Shown: one piece after another, positions 28,129 through 35,784 of the stretch | Layout: each line of letters opens with the position of its first letter | How positions within the stretch are numbered: the first letter of the stretch is position 1 | Notes under the pieces: generated by a model | What the model was told of the DNA's origin: nothing | The model's input: only the letters and a program-made list of their open reading frames with translations | Database searches by the model: none | NCBI RefSeq assembly: GCF_003217325.1 | Contig: NZ_QJTI01000003.1 | Location: 124,001-188,000, forward strand | DNA length: 64,000 bases | Direction: 5' to 3' | From: Rhodopseudomonas faecalis | GTDB lineage: Bacteria; Pseudomonadota; Alphaproteobacteria; Rhizobiales; Xanthobacteraceae | Made by a program: the position numbers and the translations under genes

Positions 28129-29127
28129 TCAGAACAGATAATTGAACCGCAGCAGCGCCTCGTGACGCTCGAAATGTTCGAGATCGTAGCGATTATGATC
28201 GTTGATCGCCTTGCCGGCGACCTGCGTGCTAAAAGTGCCTGACAGGCCGACATTCTTGGCCAGATGCACCGAGAAGGTCGGGCCGATGAACAGCGCGTTG
28301 CCGGCGAGATTGTCGAGGCTGGCGCCGTGATAGGCGCGCACATAGCGCGCTTCGCCGCCGATGATCAGATCGGAATTGACCTTGTAGGACAGCGCGGTGT
28401 GCACGGCGAAGTCCGAGGCGTGGGTCCAGCTATTGGCGAGGTCACGCGCGCTGCCGGCCGAGAACCAGAAATTGACAGCCGCGAACAGCCGGTCCTCGAT
28501 CAGTTCCTTGTCGATCAACGCTGCGAATTCCGAGCCATAGCTGAGCTGATCGAGCCCGGTGGCGTCATCGACCCGCGACCAGCCCGGCGCGGCATGCACC
28601 GTCAGGCCGAACGGCATCTCGTTGCGATCCAGCACCTTGTAGCGGAATTCCATCGAGGCGCCCGCAAAGGCGCTGCGATGATTATTGGCCATGCCGGGAA
28701 TGTCGCTGATCTGATTGGTGCCGAAGCTGACGCCGGGCGCGACGCGGAAGCGGTCGGTCAGCACGAATTTCATCTGCGCCAGCGTGCCGCCGCCGAAATA
28801 GGAGCCAAAGCGCTTGCCGAACCGGCCGATATTCTCGACTTCCAGTTCGACCTCGCCGGCCTTGCCGATGTCCGAGCCCATGCTGAAGCCGAAAATGTGC
28901 TCGGTATCGACGTCGTCGGCGTCATGCTTGGCGGCAGCGGCTACCGCGCGCGGCTGGCCGAATGGCGCAGCAGGTGACACCGAGGACGCATAGGACAGCC
29001 AGGACGGTCGCTCCTCGGCGCGAGCAATTGCCGCCGACAGCCCGACCGCGGACACCACGCCGAGCGTCAGCCCGGTTTTGACAATGACCTGACGCCACAA
29101 CGCCGACGATTTGGCCGAGAAACGCAT
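28129..29127 (-). CDS. Outer-membrane beta-barrel-like protein, paralogue 1 (332 aa)
   Basis: An exported protein with a long signal region (helix about residues 18-37, ending AIARAEE). The mature part carries HIFGFSMGSDIGKAGEVELEVE, then alternating strands, and the last residue is Phe (RFNYLF), as in outer-membrane barrels. A second gene at 35785-36768 encodes a clear paralogue with the same key motif and a very similar leader (TCATTGGGGG just before the ATG in both). The two flank the czcBA-DUF3240 genes on the same strand, which suggests a link with metal efflux; the function is otherwise unknown. An insertion element begins 162 bases upstream of this start. Confidence 0.75.
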   Translation of the reverse strand: MRFSAKSSALWRQVIVKTGLTLGVVSAVGLSAAIARAEERPSWLSYASSVSPAAPFGQPRAVAAAAKHDADDVDTEHIFGFSMGSDIGKAGEVELEVENIGRFGKRFGSYFGGGTLAQMKFVLTDRFRVAPGVSFGTNQISDIPGMANNHRSAFAGASMEFRYKVLDRNEMPFGLTVHAAPGWSRVDDATGLDQLSYGSEFAALIDKELIEDRLFAAVNFWFSAGSARDLANSWTHASDFAVHTALSYKVNSDLIIGGEARYVRAYHGASLDNLAGNALFIGPTFSVHLAKNVGLSGTFSTQVAGKAINDHNRYDLEHFERHEALLRFNYLF

Positions 29128-29283
29128 TCAACCCCCAATGACTGCAACACTTGATCTGGGGGAACCAATGCATTTGCGAGTACTTCGCAGTCAAAGAATT
29201 AGTTTTGTAAGTTCAATAAATTAGAACCATCCTAAATTTGACTCGCAACAAGGACGGGCCGCCGCGATGGAACTTGAGCGCGC

Positions 29284-29288
29284 AAAAC
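29284..29288 (+). repeat. Target-site duplication, left copy (AAAAC)
   Basis: Five bases directly outside the left terminal inverted repeat, identical and in the same orientation as 31079-31083. Confidence 0.8.
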
Positions 29289-29320
29289 GCGGCCTTAGGT
29301 AGCAGATACACCAAGGCCCT
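29289..29320 (+). repeat. Terminal inverted repeat, left
   Basis: 32-base end of the element. Its first 15 bases are an exact inverted copy of 31064-31078, and 28 of 32 match overall. Confidence 0.85.
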
Positions 29321-29447
29321 TTCGTAGAGCACCATGATGGATCTGGGCGCTGTCAAATGGCGATGGCAGCGTTAATTGGTATATCTCGTAGAAGTGAAAA
29401 GGTTGTGTCACTCTCCTTATGCTCGTTTGGCATGTGTGAGGGGGACA

Positions 29448-30254
29448 ATGCCCACCTTTGAATATCTTCGAATTTCACTAGCGAAACAGGCAGACCTTTT
29501 CGATCCTGGATTGTCGCGCCAAGAGTTTCTAAGAAATATTTTTTCGAGGCGATGGGATTTCTCTTACCGCCGCCGCGTTTACACCTACGATCCAATACCT
29601 GATTCAGGCGACTACATCGGGGGCGTGATCGGCCGAGAAATCGCGGAACTCAGAAACGATGGACCTGACACGCATTGGAATGTTATTGAGCAAAGACACT
29701 GGCCGATTGCCTACCTAAGCTTAGATTTGGCGGAGCGAGAGCAGATCGCAGCGATTCAGAACCACCAGAGAGTAGGGTCTCCTTACGGGTTGTTGAAGAG
29801 CTTGCTTGAGCACGCTGTCCGCTCAGTAGAATTTGCGTCTTGGAAGCCAAGCGTTGAGTATATTTCGTCAGCATCCGATTTTTGGATTGCTGCCAATAAC
29901 TACGCCGGGAAGATCACGTCGCTAAGCTTCGTCTTTGTGCCCCCAAACATGCTGGGGGCTAAAGAGGCGATAGACGACCTCGTTAAGGCCGCGTCCGAAG
30001 AGGCGCTCTCCGAGGAAACTGAACTAAAGCTCAAAAATCCTCATGGAAATTTAGTTCCTTCTGGCTCGCTTGTGGAAGCGTCGGTTTCAACCGCGACTGC
30101 GGGTGGCGGGGCGATCACCATGCGGGCAGGGAAGAAAGTCATCTATTCTTCGTCAGCAAACAGACGAACCAAAGAGATCAACTCGGAAGACATTCCGAAA
30201 CCGTCCAGCATTGAAAAGGTTCGAGATTTCTTCAAACGGTTGATGGCGAAATGA
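29448..30254 (+). CDS. Soluble protein of unknown function in the mobile element (268 aa), possible defence sensor
   Basis: I do not recognise the family with certainty; the layout of short blocks (RRWDFSYRRRVYTYDPIP, YIGGVIGREIAEL, HWPIAYLSLD, SASDFWIAANNYAGKITSLSF, VFVPPNMLG) reminds me of DUF4747-type phage-defence-associated proteins, but that is memory, not a search. There is no signal peptide or membrane segment. The start at 29448 has GAGGGGG 3 bases upstream; an earlier TTG at 29376 was rejected. The stop overlaps the next gene's ATG by four bases (ATGA), so the pair is translationally coupled. Codon use is much less GC-rich than in flanking genes, which indicates transfer. Confidence 0.8.
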   Translation: MPTFEYLRISLAKQADLFDPGLSRQEFLRNIFSRRWDFSYRRRVYTYDPIPDSGDYIGGVIGREIAELRNDGPDTHWNVIEQRHWPIAYLSLDLAEREQIAAIQNHQRVGSPYGLLKSLLEHAVRSVEFASWKPSVEYISSASDFWIAANNYAGKITSLSFVFVPPNMLGAKEAIDDLVKAASEEALSEETELKLKNPHGNLVPSGSLVEASVSTATAGGGAITMRAGKKVIYSSSANRRTKEINSEDIPKPSSIEKVRDFFKRLMAK

Positions 30255-30742
30255 CAAAGGTTGCGGCAGTAATCGCGATGATCACTGTTGCACTATGTGC
30301 AACATTCGCAGAGCCAGAATTCTTTGCGAAGAATGCATTCCTTGGTTCGTTTATAACGTTCGAACTATTGAACATCCTTGCGGTCATTCTGACGGTCACT
30401 CTTGCTTCAATAGCAAATATTCACCTGTCACTTAACAGGATAGTGAGAGCAGCCTTCAAGGACCGAGCCAAAGGAACAGAAGCGGCGAACAGGGTTCGAA
30501 GTGAAATCAATCAAAACGGGTGGCTTCTGTTTTGGCTGTTCATTGCCGCTTGCGGACTTTTATTTTTAAAAGGCGCGTATGAGGCGCCGACTGTGTTTGT
30601 GCTGTCGTTCGTCCATTCGTTCGGGCTAATTGTACTGCTAACTAACTTGCTCGTGCTGTGTGACACCTATCAGGTGATTTATCAGATTGTGAAGATGGAA
30701 ACCCATCATTCAAGCACGGGACCAACGGACTTCGGCGCCTAG
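30251..30742 (+). CDS. Small multi-spanning membrane protein in the mobile element (163 aa)
   Basis: It has about four hydrophobic helices: residues 4-20, 30-56 (FITFELLNILAVILTVTLAS), 90-108 (GWLLFWLFIAACGLLFLKG) and 113-137. Between helices 2 and 3 lies a basic, partly polar loop of about 30 residues (NRIVRAAFKDRAKGTEAANR). Its ATG overlaps the upstream stop (ATGA). A soluble partner of about 270 aa coupled to a four-helix membrane protein of about 150 aa is the arrangement of lambda RexA-RexB, in which the membrane protein depolarises the cell. I propose this only as an analogy; no homology is visible. Confidence 0.8.
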   Translation: MTKVAAVIAMITVALCATFAEPEFFAKNAFLGSFITFELLNILAVILTVTLASIANIHLSLNRIVRAAFKDRAKGTEAANRVRSEINQNGWLLFWLFIAACGLLFLKGAYEAPTVFVLSFVHSFGLIVLLTNLLVLCDTYQVIYQIVKMETHHSSTGPTDFGA

Positions 30743-30753
30743 CTTGCGTTAGT

Positions 30754-31028
30754 CTATTTTGAGTTCCTTTGTGCCCGGCATTTAGGCATTGGATCATAAA
30801 CGTCTAAGCCCTTGGCCCGGATGACACGGGTAGCGAGTTCGCGGACATCTAGCGGCCTTTCTTTGGCTAGGGCTTCGCGGCAGATTGTGGCCATCTCGCG
30901 CGGCAGATCGCGACGGCAGATTTCGATCTGTTTCTCATTGGCGCAGAGATTGTCCGCTCGATTTCTTTCCGCTTGGTCTCAAGCGTTCTGACAATGTTGG
31001 CTCGCTCATGACAGTAAGGTGCCGTCAT
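30754..31028 (-). pseudogene. Frameshifted, internally deleted gene at the element's right end
   Basis: Starting at 31028 the minus strand reads MTAPYCHERANIVRTLETKR and KEIERTI, then leaves frame. In a shifted frame it resumes CANEKQIEICRRDLPREMAT and ICREALAKERPLDVRELATR, continuing VIRAKGLDVYD to a stop at 30754. The two parts together look like one helical protein whose middle and C-terminus are partly lost. I recall similar short helical proteins near mobile elements in Bradyrhizobium, so it may be a passenger that once belonged to the element. It converges on the membrane-protein gene. It covers most of the gap 30743-31098. Confidence 0.6.
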
Positions 31029-31046
31029 GCGAGCTTCCGTGCCACC

Positions 31047-31078
31047 AGGGACTTGGTGCATTCGCTACCTAAGGCCGC
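31047..31078 (-). repeat. Terminal inverted repeat, right
   Basis: 32-base right end of the element, an inverted match to 29289-29320 (15 outermost bases identical). Confidence 0.85.
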
Positions 31079-31083
31079 AAAAC
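31079..31083 (+). repeat. Target-site duplication, right copy (AAAAC)
   Basis: Identical to the five bases outside the left end. It lies 16 bases past the stop codon of the DUF3240 gene. Confidence 0.8.
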
Positions 31084-31098
31084 TGTAGCCAGACACCA

Positions 31099-31413
31099 TC
31101 AGCGGGGGTTCACGGTGCCGGCGCGCACGATCGGGGTGGCGCGGTAGCTGATCTCGGCAAAGGGCAGCTCCTTGGCGAGCAGCGCCAGCAGCTCGGTCAG
31201 GTCGCGCTCCGCTAGCACCACCGCGATCTCAATCATGCGCACATAGCCGCGGATCTGCTCGAACACGTCGCGATAGGCGACGTTCTCGCCATGGCAGCGC
31301 ACATCGCTGATGCGAAAGCCGGCGCGGGACGACGGCTCATGGGTCGACAGCAGCCCGGTAAGCTGCTCTTCGAGCGCGACCGGTGCGGTCAGGGTCAGCA
31401 GCACGCTGGTCAT
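31099..31413 (-). CDS. DUF3240 family protein of the metal-efflux operon (104 aa)
   Basis: A small cytoplasmic protein with a ferredoxin-like, PII-like pattern (SVLLTLTAPVALEEQLTGLL, then GFRISDVRCHGENVAY and a C-terminal ISYRATPIVRAGTV). Proteins of this family commonly follow CzcA-type efflux pumps and are suspected metal sensors or regulators; this rests on context. Its ATG overlaps the end of the czcA-like gene by four bases, so it is the third gene of the operon. An insertion element starts 21 bases after its stop. Confidence 0.8.
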   Translation of the reverse strand: MTSVLLTLTAPVALEEQLTGLLSTHEPSSRAGFRISDVRCHGENVAYRDVFEQIRGYVRMIEIAVVLAERDLTELLALLAKELPFAEISYRATPIVRAGTVNPR

Positions 31414-34400
31414 GGTTTCTTGCCCGCAGGAATGCCGAACCTTCGATACAGGATCGGCAGGATGATCAAGGTCAGCACCGTCGAGGTCACCAGGCCACCG
31501 ATCACCACGATCGCCAGCGGGCGCTGCACATCCGAGCCCGGACCGGTGGCGAACAGCAGCGGCACCAGGCCAAACCCGGTGATGCTGGCGGTCAGCAGGA
31601 TCGGCCGCAACCGCCGCTGGGCGCCTTCGATGATGATGTGGTCGCGGTCAAAACCCTGATCGCGCAGCTGATTGAAATAGGACACCAGCACCAGGCCGTT
31701 CAGCACCGCGATGCCGAGCAGCGCGATGAAGCCGACTGACGCCGGCACCGACAGATACTCGCCGGAGATCAGCAGGCTGAACACGCCGCCGACCAGCGCG
31801 AACGGGATATTGACGAACACCAGCAGCGCCTGCCGCACCGAGACGAAGGTGACGAACAGCAACAGGAAGATCAGCGCCAGCGCGATCGGAACCACCACCG
31901 CCAGCCGCGCCGCGGCGCGCTGCTGATTTTCGAACTGGCCGCCCCAGGTCAGAGTGTAGCCTTCCGGCAGCGGCACCTTCTCGGCGATCATGCGCTTGGC
32001 TTCTTCAACGAAGCCGACCAAATCGCGCCCGGCGACGTTGCTCTGCACCAGCGCGACGCGGCGGCCGTTCTCGCGGTCGATCTTGACCGGGCCGTCGAGC
32101 CGCTCGAGCCGCGCCACCGTGGCGAGCGGCACGTTCTTGCCATCGGCGAGCGCGAGACTGAGCCCGGCAAATTGCGCAGGTGAATCGCGGAGCGCATCGG
32201 TGCCGCGCACCAGCACTGGCGTGCGCCGGCCTTCCTCAACCACGATGCCGATCGACTTGCCTTCCACCTGGGTGCGCAGCGCCTCGGTGAGCGCATCGAC
32301 GTCGAGGCCGAGCCGGCCGGCCTGCAGCCGATCGATCCGCGCGCTGAAATACTGGAATCCCTTGTTGAGCGTGGTGCGCACGTCCTCGCTGCCGCGGATG
32401 CCGCGCAGCGTTGCGGTGATGCGCTCGGCGAGGCTGTTCAAGGTGGCGATATCGGGGCCGAAAATCTTCACCACCACGTCGCCGCGCGCGCCAATGATCA
32501 TCTCCTGCACGCGCATTTCGATCGGTTGGGTGAAGCTGAAGCCGATGCCGGGAATCGGCGCCAGCGCCTTGCGCAGCTCGCCCAGCAGCCAGTTCATGTC
32601 GGACGGCTGCCGCCAGGTGTCCGGCTCCTTGAGCAGCACGTAAGTGTCAGTCTGGTTCAGCCCCATCGGATCGAGCCCAAGCTCGTCCGAGCCGGTGCGC
32701 GCCACGATGCCCGCCACTTCCGGCACCTCTTTCATCAGCCTCTGCTGAATTTTCAGATCGAGGTCGGTGCTCTGATCGAGGCCGATCGACGGCAGCTTTT
32801 CCACGCTGACGATCGGCGTGCCTTCATCCATGGTCGGCATGAAGATCTTGCCGAGCTGGCCATAGGCAAACACGGTCGCAATCAGCGCCGCGATCGCACA
32901 GCCCACCACCGCGCGTTCATGCTTCAGGCTGAATTGCAGCGCCGGGGTGTAGAGACGATTGATGTTGCGCACCAGCCAGGTCTCGTGATGACCGCCGGTC
33001 TTGAGCAGCAGCGACGCCAGCACCGGGATCACGGTCAGCGCCAGCAGCAGCGAGCTGCCGAGCGCAAACACGATCGCGAGCGCCACCGGGATGAACAGCT
33101 TGCCCTCCAGCCCTTGCAGCGACAGCAGCGGCAGGAACACGATCACGATAATGGTGATGCCCGAGGTCACCGGCACCGCGACTTCGCGCAGCGCATGATA
33201 GATGCGATGCAGCAGCGGGCTGCGATCGGCGGAACGATCCTTGTCGAGATGGGCGACGATGTTTTCGACCACCACCACCGAGGCGTCGATCAACATGCCG
33301 ATCGCGATCGCAAGGCCGCCGAGGCTCATCAGATTGGCGGACATGCCGACCTGACGCATCAGCAGGAAGGTGGCGAGCGCCGATAGCGGCAGCGTCAGCG
33401 CCACCACCAGGGCCGCGCGCCAATCGCCCAGAAACAGCACCAGCAGCACCACCACCAGCAGCGTCGCTTCCAGCAGCGAGCGCGACACCGTGCCGACCGC
33501 GCGGCTGACCAGATCGCCGCGATCATAGAAGATATCGACCTTGACGCCCTTGGGCAGCGTCGGCGCCAGTTCAGTGAGCTTGGCGCGCACGCCCTCGACC
33601 ACGTCGCGGGCATTGGCGCCGCGCAGCCCGAGCACCAGGCCCTGCACCGCTTCGCCTTCGCCATTGCGGGTCACCGCGCCGTAGCGGGTGATGCTGCCGA
33701 TCCGCACTTCGGCGACATCGCCGATCCGCACCATGGCGCCGTCGCGATTACTGACCACGATGTTGCGCAGATCATCGAGCGTGCGCACCTGGCCATCGAC
33801 GCGCACCAGCAGCACTTCTTCGCCTTCGGTGAGACGGCCGGCGCCGCCATTGCGATTATTGGCCTCCACCGCCTTCTGCAGCATCTCGATCGAGATGCCG
33901 CGCGCGGCCATCGCCAGATTGTCCGGCACGATCTCGAAGCTGCGCACAAAGCCACCGAGCGAGTTGACGTCGGCGACGCCCGGCAGCGTGCGCAGCGCCG
34001 GACGGATCACCCAATCGAGCAGCGTGCGCCGTTCGGCGAGCGACAGATCACCGCCCTCGATGGTGAACATGAACATTTCGCCGAGCGGCGTGGTGATCGG
34101 CGCCAGCCCCGCGTTGATGCCGGGCGGCATGTCCTTGACGACACCGGTCAGCCGCTCCGCGACCTGATTGCGCGCCCAGTAGATATCGACGCCGTCCTGG
34201 AAATCGATGGTGACGTCGGCGAGCGCGTATTTGGTCACCGAGCGCATCACGGTCTTGTTGGGGATGCCGAGCATTTCCAGCTCGATCGGCGTGGTGACGC
34301 GGGTCTCGACTTCTTCCGGCGTCATGCCCGGCGCCTTGACGATCACCTTGACCTGCACCGGCGACACGTCCGGGAAGGCGTCGATCGGCAATTGCCGGAA

Positions 34401-34493
34401 CGCATAGATGCCGCTGCCGATCAGCAGCAGAGTCGCAAGGATCACCAGCAGTCGATGGCCGAGCGAAAATTCAACGAGGCGCGTGAGCATCAC
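31410..34493 (-). CDS. CzcA/CusA-family heavy-metal RND efflux pump (1027 aa)
   Basis: The inner-membrane proton-driven pump of a tripartite metal exporter, of normal length with 12 membrane helices in two halves. Landmarks: N-terminal LVEFSLGHRLLVILATLLLI, PIDAFPDVSPVQVKV, the helix-4 motif AIAIGMLIDASVVVVENI and the C-terminal ILTASITGFGLVPLLFATGPG. The helix-4 motif reads AIG-x3-DAS rather than the DFG-x3-DGA that I associate with Co/Zn/Cd pumps, so the metal may differ (Ni or Cu/Ag are candidates). It overlaps the adaptor gene upstream and the DUF3240 gene downstream by four bases each. Confidence 0.94.
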   Translation of the reverse strand: MMLTRLVEFSLGHRLLVILATLLLIGSGIYAFRQLPIDAFPDVSPVQVKVIVKAPGMTPEEVETRVTTPIELEMLGIPNKTVMRSVTKYALADVTIDFQDGVDIYWARNQVAERLTGVVKDMPPGINAGLAPITTPLGEMFMFTIEGGDLSLAERRTLLDWVIRPALRTLPGVADVNSLGGFVRSFEIVPDNLAMAARGISIEMLQKAVEANNRNGGAGRLTEGEEVLLVRVDGQVRTLDDLRNIVVSNRDGAMVRIGDVAEVRIGSITRYGAVTRNGEGEAVQGLVLGLRGANARDVVEGVRAKLTELAPTLPKGVKVDIFYDRGDLVSRAVGTVSRSLLEATLLVVVLLVLFLGDWRAALVVALTLPLSALATFLLMRQVGMSANLMSLGGLAIAIGMLIDASVVVVENIVAHLDKDRSADRSPLLHRIYHALREVAVPVTSGITIIVIVFLPLLSLQGLEGKLFIPVALAIVFALGSSLLLALTVIPVLASLLLKTGGHHETWLVRNINRLYTPALQFSLKHERAVVGCAIAALIATVFAYGQLGKIFMPTMDEGTPIVSVEKLPSIGLDQSTDLDLKIQQRLMKEVPEVAGIVARTGSDELGLDPMGLNQTDTYVLLKEPDTWRQPSDMNWLLGELRKALAPIPGIGFSFTQPIEMRVQEMIIGARGDVVVKIFGPDIATLNSLAERITATLRGIRGSEDVRTTLNKGFQYFSARIDRLQAGRLGLDVDALTEALRTQVEGKSIGIVVEEGRRTPVLVRGTDALRDSPAQFAGLSLALADGKNVPLATVARLERLDGPVKIDRENGRRVALVQSNVAGRDLVGFVEEAKRMIAEKVPLPEGYTLTWGGQFENQQRAAARLAVVVPIALALIFLLLFVTFVSVRQALLVFVNIPFALVGGVFSLLISGEYLSVPASVGFIALLGIAVLNGLVLVSYFNQLRDQGFDRDHIIIEGAQRRLRPILLTASITGFGLVPLLFATGPGSDVQRPLAIVVIGGLVTSTVLTLIILPILYRRFGIPAGKKP

Positions 34494-35620
34494 TCAACTC
34501 CGCCCAGCCCTTGCCAGGCACCTTTCAGCGCGGCGAGACCGCGCACCGCGATCAGCTCATGGCCCTGGAAATGGCCCGTCACCACCACGAATTCCGGCAT
34601 CTCTTCCTGCACCGTGACCGGGGTCGGCATAAAGCCGCCGTCGGTTTTGACGAACACGAAGGCGTCAGTGCCGCGCCGCACCAGCGCGCCGATCCGCACC
34701 CGCCACTCGCTGCCGGCATGGGCGCGCGGCGACACCACGGCTTCGACCACCTGGCCCGGCCGCACTTCACCCGCCGGCGCGGCAAATTCAGCGCGAACAT
34801 TGACGGTCTGCGCCGAGGGATCGACGCTGGTGCCGATCGACACCACTCGGCCAGTTACTTGCTGATCACGCAACGCGACCTCGGCGCCGATCGCGAAATC
34901 GGCGGCGCGCGCTGACGGCACCTGGATCTCCACCCATAGCGGCGCGAGCTGCGCCAATCGGCAAATCGGCGCCAGCGCTTCCACCGTCTGGCCGGGCACC
35001 ACCGATGTTTCCAGCACCACCGCATCGATCGGCGCGGCAATCACCAGCCGCGGATCGAGCGACTGGCTGGCGGCCAGCTTGGCGATCGCATCCTCGGTCA
35101 TGCCGTAATGCAGCAGCGCCTGGCGGAATTCCGCGGAGGTGGCGCGCGCCTGCTCATATTCATTCTGAGTGGTGATCAGCTGCTTCTTGGGCACCGCGCC
35201 ATAGGGCGCGAGATTCTCCTCGCGCTCCAATGTGGTGCGCAGCAAGGCTTCCTTCTTAAAGGCGACGAGAAAATCAGATTGCGCCTTGGCCAGCGCCGGG
35301 CTCTGTAATTCGGCGATCACATCGCCGCGCTTCACAGTGGCGTCGACGCGCACCAATAGCCGTTCGACGCGGCCGCCGAGCGGCGCATTCATCAAGCGCG
35401 TGCGATCAGGCGGCACCGTGACCCGGCCGGGGAACCGCAAGCCGGTGATCACCGGTTGCAGCTCGAGCGGCGCGGTCTCAATCCCGACCAGCTCGGCCTG
35501 GGCCGGCGAAATCGATACTTTGCCGTCGCCGCCCTCTTCCGTTGCACGGGCCAGACCCGTACTCAGCATCAAGGTCAGGCAAAGCCAGGCAAACAGACGG
35601 ATCGACATCGACACTCTCAC
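34490..35620 (-). CDS. Periplasmic adaptor of the metal RND pump, CzcB type (376 aa)
   Basis: A membrane-fusion protein linking the RND pump to the outer membrane. The signal peptide is SIRLFAWLCLTLMLSTGLARA. The hairpin and lipoyl parts are recognisable (FPGRVTVPPDRTRLMNAPLGGRVERLLVRVDATVKRG, split by a coiled-coil region with LAKAQSDFLVAFKKEALLRTT), followed by the beta-barrel (APIDAVVLETSVVPGQTVEALAPICRLAQL). No histidine-rich N-terminal metal motif is obvious. It overlaps the pump gene by four bases. No CzcC-type outer-membrane factor is present; upstream lies a barrel-like gene instead. Confidence 0.92.
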   Translation of the reverse strand: MRVSMSIRLFAWLCLTLMLSTGLARATEEGGDGKVSISPAQAELVGIETAPLELQPVITGLRFPGRVTVPPDRTRLMNAPLGGRVERLLVRVDATVKRGDVIAELQSPALAKAQSDFLVAFKKEALLRTTLEREENLAPYGAVPKKQLITTQNEYEQARATSAEFRQALLHYGMTEDAIAKLAASQSLDPRLVIAAPIDAVVLETSVVPGQTVEALAPICRLAQLAPLWVEIQVPSARAADFAIGAEVALRDQQVTGRVVSIGTSVDPSAQTVNVRAEFAAPAGEVRPGQVVEAVVSPRAHAGSEWRVRIGALVRRGTDAFVFVKTDGGFMPTPVTVQEEMPEFVVVTGHFQGHELIAVRGLAALKGAWQGLGGVE

Positions 35621-35784
35621 TTACGGCTCATTGACGCCGCGGCTGGCTCCTTCTTGCACTATTTCACCTGACAACTTCCTTACGGCGCTGGCCGAACGAG
35701 CGCATGGCCTCAACGCACGGCTATCGGTGCACGCCGGCGCATGGCCGCCGTGCAATACGCGCGGCACACAAGCTGCGCGTAACG

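Larger units (their letters stand above)
29289..31078. mobile_element. Transposase-less element with terminal inverted repeats and 5-bp target duplication
   Basis: Both ends, read inward, begin GCGGCCTTAGGTAGC (29289-29303 and the complement of 31064-31078). The match continues imperfectly to give 28 of 32 identical positions, including a shared CACCAAG and CCCT. Immediately outside both ends is the direct repeat AAAAC (29284-29288 and 31079-31083), the expected footprint of a transposition with 5-bp duplication. The 1,790-bp interior is visibly less GC-rich than its surroundings. It carries two plus-strand genes and one decayed minus-strand gene but no transposase, so any movement must have been driven in trans or the transposase was lost. 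I do not recognise the transposon family. Confidence 0.85.

Noticed and set aside
29289-31078. Tn3-type transposon (because of the 5-bp target duplication)
   Set aside because: The ends do not look like Tn3 ends (no leading GGGG) and no transposase or resolvase is present; the family is left open.
35621-35784. A CzcC-type outer-membrane factor gene upstream of the adaptor
   Set aside because: The 164-base gap is too short, and the next gene is a barrel-like protein, not a TolC fold.
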